NCBI RefSeq assembly: GCF_030519475.1
Contig: NZ_JAUMKD010000010.1
Location: 124,001 to 188,000 of the forward strand
Source: Micromonospora sp. C28SCA-DRY-2
GTDB lineage: Bacteria > Actinomycetota > Actinomycetes > Mycobacteriales > Micromonosporaceae
DNA: 64,000 nucleotides
Direction of reading: 5' to 3'
Part shown: positions 24,871-33,494 of the stretch, piece after piece
Layout: each line of letters opens with the position of its first letter
Position numbering within the stretch: position 1 is the stretch's first letter
Program-made: the position numbers and the translations under genes
The notes under the pieces: model-generated
The model's database searches: none
Seen by the model: the letters and a program-made list of their open reading frames with translations, nothing else
Told to the model about the DNA's origin: nothing

Positions 24871-25791
24871 GTGGCACAGCAACCCCCGATCCTGCTCGTC
24901 GACTCGCCCAGCCTCTACTTCCGGGCCTACTTCGGCATCCCCGAGTCCGCCGCCCGCGCCGAGGACGGCAGCCCGGTCAACGCGGTGCGCGGCTTCCTTG
25001 ACATGCTGGCGACCCTGATCCGCACCCGCCGCCCCGACCGGATGGTCTGCGCGCTCGACCACGACTGGCGGCCCGACTGGCGGGTGGCGCTCCTGCCGTC
25101 GTACAAGGCGCACCGGCTCGCCCCGGAGGGCGGCGAGGTGATGCCGGACACCCTCACCCCGCAGGTGCCGGTGATCCTCGACGTGCTCGACGCCATCGGC
25201 ATCACCACGGTCGGCGCGGCCGGCTACGAGGCCGACGACGTGCTCGGCACGCTCTCGGTCACCCAGCCCGCCCCGGTCGAGGTGGTCTCCGGCGACCGCG
25301 ACCTGTTCCAGCTGGTCGACGACGCCCGCCCGGTGCGGCTGCTCTACGTCGGGCGCGGGGTGGCCAAGCTGGAGGACTGCGACGACGCCGCGGTGCGGAC
25401 CCGCTACGGGGTGCCGGCCGACCGGTACGCCGACTTCGCCGCGCTGCGTGGCGACCCCAGCGACGGGCTGCCCGGTGTGCCCGGCGTCGGCGAGAAGACC
25501 GCCGCCCGGCTGGTCACCCGCTACGGCGACATCGCCGGCATCCTGGCCGCCCTGGACGACCCGGATTCCGGGTTCGCCCCCGGCCTGCGCGGCAAGCTCG
25601 CCGCCGCCCGGGACTACCTGGCCGTGGCGCCGAAGGTGGTCAAGGTCGCCCTCGACGTGCCGCTGCCCGACCTGCCCACCGAGCTGCCGAGCGCGCCGGC
25701 CGACCCGGACCGCCTGCTGGAGCTGGCCCAGCGGTGGAACCTCGCCGGCTCCGCCCGCCGGCTGGTCGACGCCCTCGCCGGCCGTTCCTGA
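24871..25791 (+). CDS. 5'-3' exonuclease (polymerase I N-terminal domain-like)
   Basis: A 306-residue stand-alone relative of the 5' nuclease domain of DNA polymerase I, expected to remove RNA primers and 5' flaps. It shows LLVDSPSLYFRAYFG, the acidic metal-binding cluster GYEADDVLGTL and VSGDRDLFQLV, ALRGDPSDGLPG, and the helix-hairpin-helix GVPGVGEKTAARLV. GTG 24871 has no strong ribosome site. It corresponds to M. tuberculosis Rv2090 in position, next to the HelY helicase gene with which it converges. Confidence 0.94.
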   Translation: MAQQPPILLVDSPSLYFRAYFGIPESAARAEDGSPVNAVRGFLDMLATLIRTRRPDRMVCALDHDWRPDWRVALLPSYKAHRLAPEGGEVMPDTLTPQVPVILDVLDAIGITTVGAAGYEADDVLGTLSVTQPAPVEVVSGDRDLFQLVDDARPVRLLYVGRGVAKLEDCDDAAVRTRYGVPADRYADFAALRGDPSDGLPGVPGVGEKTAARLVTRYGDIAGILAALDDPDSGFAPGLRGKLAAARDYLAVAPKVVKVALDVPLPDLPTELPSAPADPDRLLELAQRWNLAGSARRLVDALAGRS

Positions 25792-25909
25792 CCCCCGGCG
25801 GCCCGGTCACCGCCCCTCGGGGGCATGGGTGTCGGGCGGGCCGGAGACCGCCGTGCCGGCGGCCTGGTGTTGACCGAGGCCGGCCTCCCGACTCGAACGC
25901 CCCCGCCGG

Positions 25910-28687
25910 TCAGGCGGCGGCGTGGTACGCCAGCACACCCCGGTTGACCGCGCCGATCGCCTGCCGGGCGGTGGACCGCAGCTCGGCCGAGGCGCCGCCG
26001 GAGTCGGCGAGCTGGCCGAGCAGGTCGACCACCTGCCGGGCCCACCGGACGAAGTCGCCGGCCGGCATCTCCCCGTCGATCTCGTGGCCGCTGGCCAGCA
26101 CCTTGGCCAGCGCCTCGCCCCGGGCCCAGCGGTAGATCGGCCAGGCGAAGCCCAGGTCGGGCTCGCGGGTCACCGCCAGCCCCCGGGACGCCTCGTCGGC
26201 CTCGATCTCGCTCCACAGCTTCAGGGTCGCGTCCACCGCCTCGGACACCCCGCCGCGCGGCAGCGAGGCCCGCTCGTCCACGTCGCGGCGCGCCTCGAAG
26301 ACCACCACGGAGACCGCGGCGGCCAGCTCGGCCGGGGAGAGCCCGTCCCACACCCCGCGCCGCAGGCACTCCGCGACCAGCAGGTCCGCCTCGGTCCAGA
26401 TCCGGCCGAGCATCCGCCCGGCGTCGGTGACCGCGCCGTCCGGCGCCAGGTAGCCGCGCGCGGTCAGCAGCGCGACGATCCGGTCGAAGGTCCGCGCCAG
26501 CGAGCCGGTCCGCCCGGCCACCCGCTGCCGCAGCTCCTCGGTGTCGCGCTCCAGCCGGCGCCGCCGCTCCGCCCAGCGGGCGTGCTCCTCCCGGTCCGGG
26601 CAGGCGTGGCAGGGGTGGCGGCGCAGCTCGGCGCGGAGCTGGCTGAGCCGGTGGTCCTCGCCGACCGCCTGGCGGGACCGGCCGCGGCGGCCGCCGTGCC
26701 GGTCCAGCCCGGTGCCGCTGACCTCGGCGGCGAGATCCCGCCGGGCGGCCGGGGAACGGTGGTTGAAGTGCTTCGGCACCCGGATCCGGGCCAGCACCTC
26801 GGCCGGGGTGGTGAAGTCGCCGGGGCTGACCCGGCCGGCCCACCGGTCCTGGGTGAGCACCAGCGGGCGGGGCTCGCCGAACCCGCCGGTCGCCGGGTCC
26901 AGCACCACCGCCAGCCCGGCCCGCCGGCCCGACGGCACCCGGATCACGTCACCCACCCGCAGCCGCTCCAGCGACGCCACCGCGGCCGCCTTGCGCTGGC
27001 TCTGCCCCTGCCGGGCGAGCGCCCGCTCCCGGTCGGCGATGGCCACCCGCAGCGCGAAGTACTCGTCGAAGTCGCCGTGGTGGCAGGCGGCGTCGGCGCC
27101 GTACGCCTCGATGGTCTCGGTGTTGCGCTGCACCTGCCGGGCCAGGCCGACCACCGACCGGTCGGCCTGGAACTGGGCGAACGACGACTCCAGCAGCGCC
27201 CGGGCCGGCTCCGCGCCGACCGTGCCGACCAGGTTGACCGCCATGTTGTACGAGGGTCGGAAGCTGGACCGCAGCGGGTAGGTGCGGGTGGAGGCGAGGC
27301 CGGCCACGTGCCGCGGGTCGGTCTCCGGGGACCACACCACCACGGCGTGCCCCTCGACGTCGATGCCGCGCCGGCCGGCCCGGCCGGTGAGCTGGGTGTA
27401 CTCGCCCGGGGTCAGGTCGACGTGCGCCTCGCCGTTGTACTTGACCAGCCGCTCCAGCACCACGCAGCGGGCCGGCATGTTGATGCCCAGCGCCAGCGTC
27501 TCGGTGGCGAAGACCGCCTTGACCAGGCCGCGGACGAACAGCTCCTCGACGACCTCCTTGAACGCCGGCAGCATGCCCGCGTGGTGCGCGGCCAGCCCGC
27601 GCTCCAGGCCGTCGAGCCACTCCCAGTAGCCCAGCACCGACAGGTCCTCGCCGGGGATCGCGGTGACCCGGGACTCCACCACTCGGCGGATCTCCGCCCG
27701 CTCCTCGGGCGAGGTGAGCCGCAGCCCGGCGGCGAGGCACTGCTGCACCGCGGCGTCGCAGCCGGCCCGGCTGAAGATGAACAGGATCGCCGGCAGCAGG
27801 CCCTCCCGGTCCAGCCGGTCGACGATGTCCGGGCGCATCGGGCCGCGCCAGCGCGGCCCGCGCCGCCCGCCGCCGGGGCCGGCGCTGCGCCCCTCGCCCA
27901 GTTCCAGCCGGCGCATGGTGTCCCGGGTGTAGCGCAGCAGCTCCGGGTGCACGTCGTGCTTGCGGGCCGCGTCGGCGTCGTGGAACAGGTCGAACATCCG
28001 CTTGCCGACCAGCATGTGCTGCCACAGCGGCACCGGCCGGTGCTCGCTGACCACCACCGCCGTCTCGCCGCGTACGGTGACCAGCCAGTCGGCGAACTCC
28101 TCGGCGTTGGAGACGGTCGCCGAGAGCGAGACCAGGGTCACCGAGGCGGGCAGGTGGATGATCACCTCTTCCCAGACGCCGCCGCGGAACCGGTCGGCGA
28201 GGTAGTGCACCTCGTCCATCACCACGTACGCCAGCCCCTCCAGGGTGGCCGAGCCGGCGTAGAGCATGTTGCGCAGCACCTCGGTGGTCATCACCACCAC
28301 CGGCGCGTCGCCGTTGATCGCGTTGTCCCCGGTGAGCAGGCCGACCTGCTCGGCGCCGTAGCGGTCCACCAGGTCGTGGTACTTCTGGTTGGACAACGCC
28401 TTGATCGGCGTGGTGTAGAAGCACTTGCGCCGGGTCCCCTCGGCGGGCTGCCCGGGGGTGCCGCGCAGCGCCAGGTGCACGGCGAACTCCCCCACCACCG
28501 TCTTGCCGGCGCCGGTGGGCGCGCAGACCAGCACCCCGCTGCCCCGCTCCAACGCCTGACACGCCTCGCGCTGGAAGTCGTCGAGATCGAACCCCAGGTC
28601 AAGGGCGAACTCGTCCAGCGCCGGGAATTGGGAGGCCTGCGCGGCCCGGCGGCGCGCCGCGGCGTACCGCTCGGCGGGGCTCGACAT
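25910..28687 (-). CDS. helY: Ski2-like superfamily II RNA helicase HelY
   Basis: A 925-residue Ski2/Mtr4-type helicase. Walker A is APTGAGKTVV (about residue 60), the DEVH box is VVMDEVHYLAD, motif III is SLSATVSN, and motif VI is QLTGRAGRRG. The C-terminal half contains the DSHCT domain typical of Ski2 proteins. Such enzymes unwind structured RNA, probably for decay or ribosome biogenesis. ATG 28687 lacks a ribosome site; TAATCT (28695-28700) ends 7 bases before it, so the mRNA is probably leaderless. It is the Rv2092c orthologue by order: next to tatC in mycobacteria, here separated by about 5 kb of inserted genes. Confidence 0.95.
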   Translation of the reverse strand: MSSPAERYAAARRRAAQASQFPALDEFALDLGFDLDDFQREACQALERGSGVLVCAPTGAGKTVVGEFAVHLALRGTPGQPAEGTRRKCFYTTPIKALSNQKYHDLVDRYGAEQVGLLTGDNAINGDAPVVVMTTEVLRNMLYAGSATLEGLAYVVMDEVHYLADRFRGGVWEEVIIHLPASVTLVSLSATVSNAEEFADWLVTVRGETAVVVSEHRPVPLWQHMLVGKRMFDLFHDADAARKHDVHPELLRYTRDTMRRLELGEGRSAGPGGGRRGPRWRGPMRPDIVDRLDREGLLPAILFIFSRAGCDAAVQQCLAAGLRLTSPEERAEIRRVVESRVTAIPGEDLSVLGYWEWLDGLERGLAAHHAGMLPAFKEVVEELFVRGLVKAVFATETLALGINMPARCVVLERLVKYNGEAHVDLTPGEYTQLTGRAGRRGIDVEGHAVVVWSPETDPRHVAGLASTRTYPLRSSFRPSYNMAVNLVGTVGAEPARALLESSFAQFQADRSVVGLARQVQRNTETIEAYGADAACHHGDFDEYFALRVAIADRERALARQGQSQRKAAAVASLERLRVGDVIRVPSGRRAGLAVVLDPATGGFGEPRPLVLTQDRWAGRVSPGDFTTPAEVLARIRVPKHFNHRSPAARRDLAAEVSGTGLDRHGGRRGRSRQAVGEDHRLSQLRAELRRHPCHACPDREEHARWAERRRRLERDTEELRQRVAGRTGSLARTFDRIVALLTARGYLAPDGAVTDAGRMLGRIWTEADLLVAECLRRGVWDGLSPAELAAAVSVVVFEARRDVDERASLPRGGVSEAVDATLKLWSEIEADEASRGLAVTREPDLGFAWPIYRWARGEALAKVLASGHEIDGEMPAGDFVRWARQVVDLLGQLADSGGASAELRSTARQAIGAVNRGVLAYHAAA

Positions 28688-28694
28688 GGCACCA

Positions 28695-28700
28695 AGATTA
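28695..28700 (-). promoter_or_regulatory. -10 element of helY
   Basis: On the minus strand TAATCT ends 7 bases before ATG 28687; leaderless start likely. Confidence 0.5.
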
Positions 28701-28761
28701 ATGCGTGCCGGCGGCCGACACCGGACAAGGCCGCCCGATCGGGGCCGCCGGAGCCGGTCGG

Positions 28762-28767
28762 TAGGGT
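28762..28767 (+). promoter_or_regulatory. -10 element of the HAD gene
   Basis: TAGGGT ends 7 bases before GTG 28775. With helY, both genes of this divergent pair look leaderless. Confidence 0.45.
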
Positions 28768-28774
28768 GCAGCAC

Positions 28775-29539
28775 GTGCCGGACCATGCCGAACCGCCCCA
28801 GACACCCGCCCCGGGCAGCGCCGCCGCCGGTCCCAGGGCGTCCCGCCGGCCCGTGAAGGCGGTCCTGTTCGACTTCCACGGCACCCTGGCCCAGGTCGAG
28901 GAGGCCCGCGAGTGGGTGCTGGCCGCCGCCGCGACCTGCGGGGTGACCCTGGACCGGGCCCGGGCCACCGCGCTGGCCGACCGGCTGCTCACCGCCGGCC
29001 GGGCGGGTGGCCCACTGCCGGCCCGGGTGCCGCCCCGGCTGGCCGAGCTCTGGGCCGACCGCGACCTCTACCCGCACGCCCACCGGGGCGCGTACATCGG
29101 GCTCGCCGAGACGGTGGACGCCGGCATCGACGGCTTCGCCGAGGCGCTCTACGAGCGGCTGCTGGTGCCCGACGGCTGGGTGCCCTACCCGGATGCCCGG
29201 CCCACGCTCAGCGCGCTGCGCGAGGCGGGGGTACGGGTCGCCGTGGTGAGCAACATCGGCTTCGACATCCGGCCGCACTTCGCCGCCTGGGGGCTGGCCG
29301 ACCTGGTCGACGCGTTCGTGCTGTCGTACGAGGTGGGGCGCTGCAAGCCCGACCCGGCGATCTTCTGGCGCGCCTGCGGGATGCTCGGTGTCGACCCGGA
29401 GCAGACGCTGATGGTCGGCGACACCCCGGCCGACGCGGGTGCGGTGGCGGCCGGCTGCGCCGTGCTGGTGCTCCCGGCCGCCGAGGCCGGCCGGGATAAC
29501 GGCCTGGGCGCCGTGCTCGACCTGGCCCTGCCCGGCTGA
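28775..29539 (+). CDS. HAD superfamily hydrolase
   Basis: A 254-residue haloacid-dehalogenase-like phosphatase. Motif I is FDFHGTL near residue 33: the nucleophile Asp is kept but the usual second Asp (DxD) is His. Motif II is VVSNIGFD, the Lys is in GRCKPDPAIF, and motif III is MVGDTPADAG. The substrate is unknown; the altered motif I suggests a dehalogenase-like or otherwise non-standard reaction. GTG 28775 is chosen from the -10 spacing; an internal GTG at 28853 is possible. A ~60-base repeat array follows the stop. Confidence 0.88.
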   Translation: MPDHAEPPQTPAPGSAAAGPRASRRPVKAVLFDFHGTLAQVEEAREWVLAAAATCGVTLDRARATALADRLLTAGRAGGPLPARVPPRLAELWADRDLYPHAHRGAYIGLAETVDAGIDGFAEALYERLLVPDGWVPYPDARPTLSALREAGVRVAVVSNIGFDIRPHFAAWGLADLVDAFVLSYEVGRCKPDPAIFWRACGMLGVDPEQTLMVGDTPADAGAVAAGCAVLVLPAAEAGRDNGLGAVLDLALPG

Positions 29540-29617
29540 CCCACCCCGGCGGCCGCGGACGCCGCCGCGGCCGCCGCCAGCGCCCCCACCCGGGTCGGCC
29601 CACGGCAACGCTCCGCA

Positions 29618-29738
29618 CGCCGGCTCAACCCGCGCCCGCAGGCCGGAGGCCAGCTCAGCCCCCGGCAGCGGCCGGCGCGCCGGCTCAACCCGCGCCCGCA
29701 GGCCGCGCGCCGGCTCAGCCCCCGGCAGCGGCCCGCGC
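29618..29738. repeat. Tandem repeat, two ~60-base units made of ~30-base sub-repeats
   Basis: A 27-base block at 29618-29644 recurs exactly at 29678-29704, and a 21-base block at 29653-29673 recurs exactly at 29713-29733, giving a 60-base period. Each unit has two halves sharing GCTCARCC at about 30-base spacing. A further degenerate copy (CCAGCTCAGCC) spans the stop codon of the LysR gene near 29774. Confidence 0.85.
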
Positions 29739-29773
29739 GCCGCTCACCCTCCGGCGGTTGCTCGCACGCCAGC

Positions 29774-30628
29774 TCAGCCGCGGACCGTGTCGCGGGCCAG
29801 CGCGACCAGGTCGGCGACGGCCGGGTGGCCGGGCGGTTCGCGCCAGGCCAGCAGCACGGTGACCGGGGGCGCGTCGGTCAACGGCAGGTACGCCACCGCC
29901 GGGTTGGGATACATCGCCGCGGTCGCGGCGGTGGTGACCCCGACGGCCCGGCCGGCGCTGATCGCCGCCAGCCAGTCGTCGGTGTTGGCCACCGGCACCA
30001 CCGTGGCCGGCGCCCGGCCGGCCGGCCACAGCTCCAGGGTGGTGGTGCCGGTCGCGGCGTTCACCGCGATCGGCTGGCCGACCAGGTCGGCCAGGGTGAG
30101 CGCGGCCCGGCCGGCGAGCGGGCTGTCGGCCGGCACGGTGGCCAGCCGCGGCTCGTCGAGCAGCCGCTCGGTGCGGATCCCGGGCAGCTCCACCGGCTGG
30201 CGCAGCACGGCCACGTCGACCCGGCCCCGGGCCAGCCCGGCGGTGCGCTCGTCGATGCGCAGCAGCTCCAGCGGGGTGTGCGGGTGCTGCCGCCGCCAGC
30301 GGCGCAGCAGGGTCACCGTGTGCCCGCCCAGCGCCGACCAGGCGTGGCCCAGCCGGATCGGCCGGCCGCCCAGGTGGGCGGGGTCGAGCACGTCGTCGAC
30401 AGCGGCCACCGCCGCCGCGGCGCGGTCGCGCAGCGCCCGGCCGGCGGGAGTGAGCGCCAGGTGGTGCGTGGACCGGTCGGCGAGGCGTACCCCGAGATGG
30501 GTCTCCAACTGCCGCAGCGTGCGGGAGAGCGCGGGCTGGGTGAGCCGCAGCCGGGCGGCCGCCCGGGTGATGCTGCCCTCCTCGGCGATGGCCAGGAAGG
30601 CCCGCAGGTGGCGCAGCTCCACGGTCAT
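29774..30628 (-). CDS. LysR family transcriptional regulator
   Basis: A 284-residue LysR regulator. Residues 1-60 are the winged helix (ELRHLRAFLAIAEEGSITRA, LRLTQPALSRTLRQLETHLG); residues 88-280 form the effector-binding domain, here a short, periplasmic-binding-protein-like fold. ATG 30628 is preceded by TATGCT (30637-30642) at 8 bases, so probably leaderless. It is divergent from an EamA exporter, which is its probable target. The effector is unknown. Confidence 0.93.
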   Translation of the reverse strand: MTVELRHLRAFLAIAEEGSITRAAARLRLTQPALSRTLRQLETHLGVRLADRSTHHLALTPAGRALRDRAAAAVAAVDDVLDPAHLGGRPIRLGHAWSALGGHTVTLLRRWRRQHPHTPLELLRIDERTAGLARGRVDVAVLRQPVELPGIRTERLLDEPRLATVPADSPLAGRAALTLADLVGQPIAVNAATGTTTLELWPAGRAPATVVPVANTDDWLAAISAGRAVGVTTAATAAMYPNPAVAYLPLTDAPPVTVLLAWREPPGHPAVADLVALARDTVRG

Positions 30629-30636
30629 GACCGCCA

Positions 30637-30642
30637 AGCATA
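30637..30642 (-). promoter_or_regulatory. -10 element of the LysR gene
   Basis: On the minus strand TATGCT ends 8 bases before ATG 30628. Confidence 0.4.
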
Positions 30643-30684
30643 AGCGCGGGCGAACCGGCATTTCCGCGCGGCGCGGCGGCCTCC

Positions 30685-30690
30685 TAGCGT
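30685..30690 (+). promoter_or_regulatory. -10 element of the EamA gene
   Basis: TAGCGT ends 8 bases before GTG 30699; no convincing ribosome site. Confidence 0.4.
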
Positions 30691-30698
30691 GGACAGAC

Positions 30699-31613
30699 GT
30701 GACCGACACGCTGCGCTCCGGCCCGCCCGCTCCCGCCGCCGGGGCGGCGCCCCCGCGCGGCGACCTGCGGGCGGTGGGGCTGGTGCTCGGCGGGGCGCTG
30801 TCGGTGCAGTTCGGCTCGGCGGTGGCCGCCCTGCTCTTCCCGCGCTCCGGGGTGGCCGGCGCGGTGACGCTGCGGCTGACCGTGGGCGCGGTGCTGCTGC
30901 TGGCCGTGTGCCGGCCCCGGCTGCGCGGCTACCGGCCCGGCGACTGGGCGGCCGCCGCCGCGTTCGGGGTGGCGCTGGCTGGCATGAACTCGCTGTTCTA
31001 CCAGGCCATCGAGCGCATCCCGCTGGGCCCGGCGGTGACCCTGGAGGTGCTCGGCCCGCTGACCCTGTCCGTGCTGGCCGCCCGCCGGCTGGCCAGTTGG
31101 TGCTGGGCGGGGCTCGCCGCGGCCGGGGTGGCCCTGCTCGGGCAGGGCGGCTTCGACCGGCTCAACCCGGTCGGCGCCGGTTTGGCGCTCGCCGCCGGCG
31201 CGATGTGGGCGGCGTACATCGTCTTCAGCGCCCGGGTCGGGCAGCGCTTCCCGGGCGCCGACGGCCTGGCCCTGGCGCTCGCCGTCGCCGCGCTGCTCAC
31301 CCTGCCGGCCGGGCTGCTCGGGTCGGGGACGGCGCTGCTGGACCCGACGGTGCTGGCGCTGGGCGCGACGGTGGCCGTGCTCTCCTCGGTGCTGCCGTAC
31401 ACCCTCGAACTGCTCGCCCTGCGCCGGCTGCCCACGCACACCTTCGCGGTGCTGATGAGCCTCGGGCCGGCCATCGCCGCGCTCGCCGGCTGGCTGGTGC
31501 TGGACCAGGCGCTCAGCCTGCCCGAGGTGCTGGCGATCGGGCTGGTGATCGCGGCCAGCATCGGCGCGGTGCGGGTCAGCGCAGCAGCCGCAGCGCCGCC
31601 GGCGCAGCCGTGA
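30699..31613 (+). CDS. EamA family (RhtA-like) metabolite exporter
   Basis: A 304-residue membrane protein with ten hydrophobic helices arranged as two EamA (DMT superfamily) repeats; LFYQAIERIPLGPAVTLEVL and LELLALRRLPTHTFAVLMSL are characteristic of the RhtA threonine/homoserine exporter subgroup. It probably exports amino acids or a similar small metabolite under control of the divergent LysR gene. The 3' end overlaps the convergent lipid kinase gene by 38 bases. Confidence 0.9.
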   Translation: MTDTLRSGPPAPAAGAAPPRGDLRAVGLVLGGALSVQFGSAVAALLFPRSGVAGAVTLRLTVGAVLLLAVCRPRLRGYRPGDWAAAAAFGVALAGMNSLFYQAIERIPLGPAVTLEVLGPLTLSVLAARRLASWCWAGLAAAGVALLGQGGFDRLNPVGAGLALAAGAMWAAYIVFSARVGQRFPGADGLALALAVAALLTLPAGLLGSGTALLDPTVLALGATVAVLSSVLPYTLELLALRRLPTHTFAVLMSLGPAIAALAGWLVLDQALSLPEVLAIGLVIAASIGAVRVSAAAAAPPAQP

Positions 31614-32502
31614 CGGTGACCGGCAGGTCCAGCAGCCGCTCGCCGTCGGCGTACGTGGTGATGCCCTCGGCGGCCAGTTCCACCTCCCGCACCCGGTAGC
31701 TGCGCACCAGCGGATGCCGCACGTGGGTGCCCTGGTAGATGCTCGGCTTCACGCGCATCAGGGTGAGCCGGTCGAACCGCCCGCCGACCACCACGTCGAG
31801 CAGCCCGTCGGTGAGGTCCGCGTCCGGGCAGATCCGCATGCCGCCGCCGTAGCTGGGCGCGTTGCCGACCGCCACCAGCACCGCGTCGACCTCCTGCGGC
31901 TCGCCGTCGAGGCGCAGCGTGTAGCGGCGCGGCCGCAGCCGGGCCAGTTCCACCAGGATCGCCAGGTCGTACCGGCGCGGGCCGCGCGGCCAGCGCATCC
32001 GGTTGGCCCGCTCGTTGACGATCGCGTCGAAGCCGGCCGCCAGCACCGCTCCGTACCAGCGCCGGGTGCCGTCGGCGCCGGTCAGCCGGGCCAGGTCGAC
32101 CGGGCGGGTGCGGCCGGCGCGCAGCGCCTCGGCGATCACCTCGGCGGCGGCGAGCGGGTCGGCCGGGAAGCCGGTGTCCACCGCGAAGTCGTTGCCGGTG
32201 CCGGCCGGCACCGCACCGAACGGGATGGCCGTCCCGGCGACCGCCTGCACCGCCCGGTGCACGGTGCCGTCGCCGCCCACCGCGACCAGGGCGGCCACCC
32301 CGTCGGCGACGGCGGCGTGGCAGGCCGCCTCGGCCTGGTCGGCGCTGCGCGCCTCGAGCAGCCGCAGCGGCCGGCCGGCGGCGGCGAGCCGGTCCAGCAG
32401 CCCGGGCAGCAGTGCCCGGTGCCGCCCCCGGCCGGCGGTCGGGTTGGCCAGTACGGCGACGGGACCGTCGGGGGCGACGGAGGGGTGATCGTCAGCGGTC
32501 AC
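31576..32502 (-). CDS. Diacylglycerol kinase family lipid kinase (YegS/DgkB-like)
   Basis: A 308-residue lipid kinase with the DAGK catalytic domain: the VLANPTAGRGR phosphate-binding start, the VAVGGDGTVHR nucleotide loop, and the VPAGTGNDFAVD motif. It phosphorylates diacylglycerol or a similar lipid at the membrane. GTG 32502 is preferred because TACGGT (32510-32515) ends 7 bases before it; a GTG at 32511 would overlap that element. The end overlaps the EamA gene. Confidence 0.9.
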   Translation of the reverse strand: MTADDHPSVAPDGPVAVLANPTAGRGRHRALLPGLLDRLAAAGRPLRLLEARSADQAEAACHAAVADGVAALVAVGGDGTVHRAVQAVAGTAIPFGAVPAGTGNDFAVDTGFPADPLAAAEVIAEALRAGRTRPVDLARLTGADGTRRWYGAVLAAGFDAIVNERANRMRWPRGPRRYDLAILVELARLRPRRYTLRLDGEPQEVDAVLVAVGNAPSYGGGMRICPDADLTDGLLDVVVGGRFDRLTLMRVKPSIYQGTHVRHPLVRSYRVREVELAAEGITTYADGERLLDLPVTVTAAPAALRLLR

Positions 32503-32509
32503 GGCGAGC

Positions 32510-32515
32510 ACCGTA
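32510..32515 (-). promoter_or_regulatory. -10 element of the lipid kinase gene
   Basis: On the minus strand TACGGT ends 7 bases before GTG 32502, deciding between two candidate starts. Confidence 0.4.
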
Positions 32516-32620
32516 CCGCCACCGGCAACGCCACCGACCTCGGCCGGCAGGCCGTCACCGGCTGTCCGGACGGCGTCACCGCGCCACGCTTAACGGTCCG
32601 GCCACCGGGGACACGCCGGC

Positions 32621-33430
32621 ATGCCCGACGAGCGTCCCGGCCGGTTCCCGGCGCCCGCGCGGCCGGAGCCGGAGGTCGAGGAGGCCTTCGGCCGGATCGT
32701 CGAGGAGGGGACCGTACGGCTGGCCCGGCCGTGGCCGTCCCTGGTCGTCACGGGCCTGCTCGGTGGCGTGGACGTGGGCACCGGCGTGCTGGCGTACCTG
32801 CTGGTCGAGCGGGCCACCGGGGAGCCGCTGCTGGCCGGCGTGGCGTTCAGCGTCGGCTTCGCCGCACTGCTGCTGGCCCGCAGCGAACTGTTCACCGAGA
32901 ACTTCCTGGTGCCGGTGACCGCGGTGGCCGCCCGGCACGGGCGCCCGCGCGCCCTGCTCCGGCTCTGGTCCGTCGCGCTCGCCGGCAACCTGCTCGGCGG
33001 CTGGCTGATCGCCTGGCTGATCACCCACGCCTACGCGGAGCTGCGGGAGACCGCGATCGCCACCGGCACCCACTACGCGCAGCTCGGCGTCAACCTGCGC
33101 TCGTTCGCGCTCGCGGTGCTGGCCGGCATGGTGATCACCCTGATGACCCGGATGCAGCACGCCACGGAGAACCTCGGCGTCCGGCTGGTCGCGGCACTGC
33201 TGTTCGGCGCCCTGCTCGCCGGGGGGCGGCTCTTCCACAGCGTGCTCGACTCGATCTTCATGTTCGTCGCGCTCACCACGGGCGGGGCGCCCTTCGGCTA
33301 CCTGGACTGGCTCGGCGCGCTCGCCTGGTCGGCGTTCGGCAACATGGTGGGCGGTGTGGGCCTGGTCGCGTTCCTGCGGATGCCCCGGGTGTCGCACCGG
33401 TTGGCGCGGGAGCGGGCCCGCCCCCGGTGA
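32621..33430 (+). CDS. Formate/nitrite transporter (FNT) family protein
   Basis: A 269-residue membrane protein of the FNT channel family, nearest to the YfdC-like branch. Six helices are evident between residues 40 and 250, with LLARSELFTENFLVPVTAV near residue 85 and FHSVLDSIFMFVALTTGGAP near 205. FNT proteins conduct small anions such as formate or nitrite; the YfdC branch has no proven substrate. ATG 32621 follows a GGGGAC ribosome site. A strong shared terminator follows. Confidence 0.88.
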   Translation: MPDERPGRFPAPARPEPEVEEAFGRIVEEGTVRLARPWPSLVVTGLLGGVDVGTGVLAYLLVERATGEPLLAGVAFSVGFAALLLARSELFTENFLVPVTAVAARHGRPRALLRLWSVALAGNLLGGWLIAWLITHAYAELRETAIATGTHYAQLGVNLRSFALAVLAGMVITLMTRMQHATENLGVRLVAALLFGALLAGGRLFHSVLDSIFMFVALTTGGAPFGYLDWLGALAWSAFGNMVGGVGLVAFLRMPRVSHRLARERARPR

Positions 33431-33444
33431 CCACGGGCTGAGAC

Positions 33445-33477
33445 GGCGGAAGCCGCCCATCGGGGGCGGCTTCCGCC
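33445..33477. terminator. Bidirectional hairpin between the FNT gene and tatC
   Basis: A perfect 14-base-pair stem (33445-33458 with 33464-33477) with a 5-base loop lies between the convergent stops at 33430 and 33495. Confidence 0.88.
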
Positions 33478-33494
33478 GGGGTCGCGACGCGGTG

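Noticed and set aside
25792..25909. Possible tRNA T-arm (GTTCGAGTC on the minus strand)
   Set aside because: No matching acceptor, anticodon or D-arm can be folded around it.
29439..31613. 724-codon plus-strand frame
   Set aside because: Only the part from 30699 is the EamA gene; the rest runs through the repeat array and antisense to LysR.
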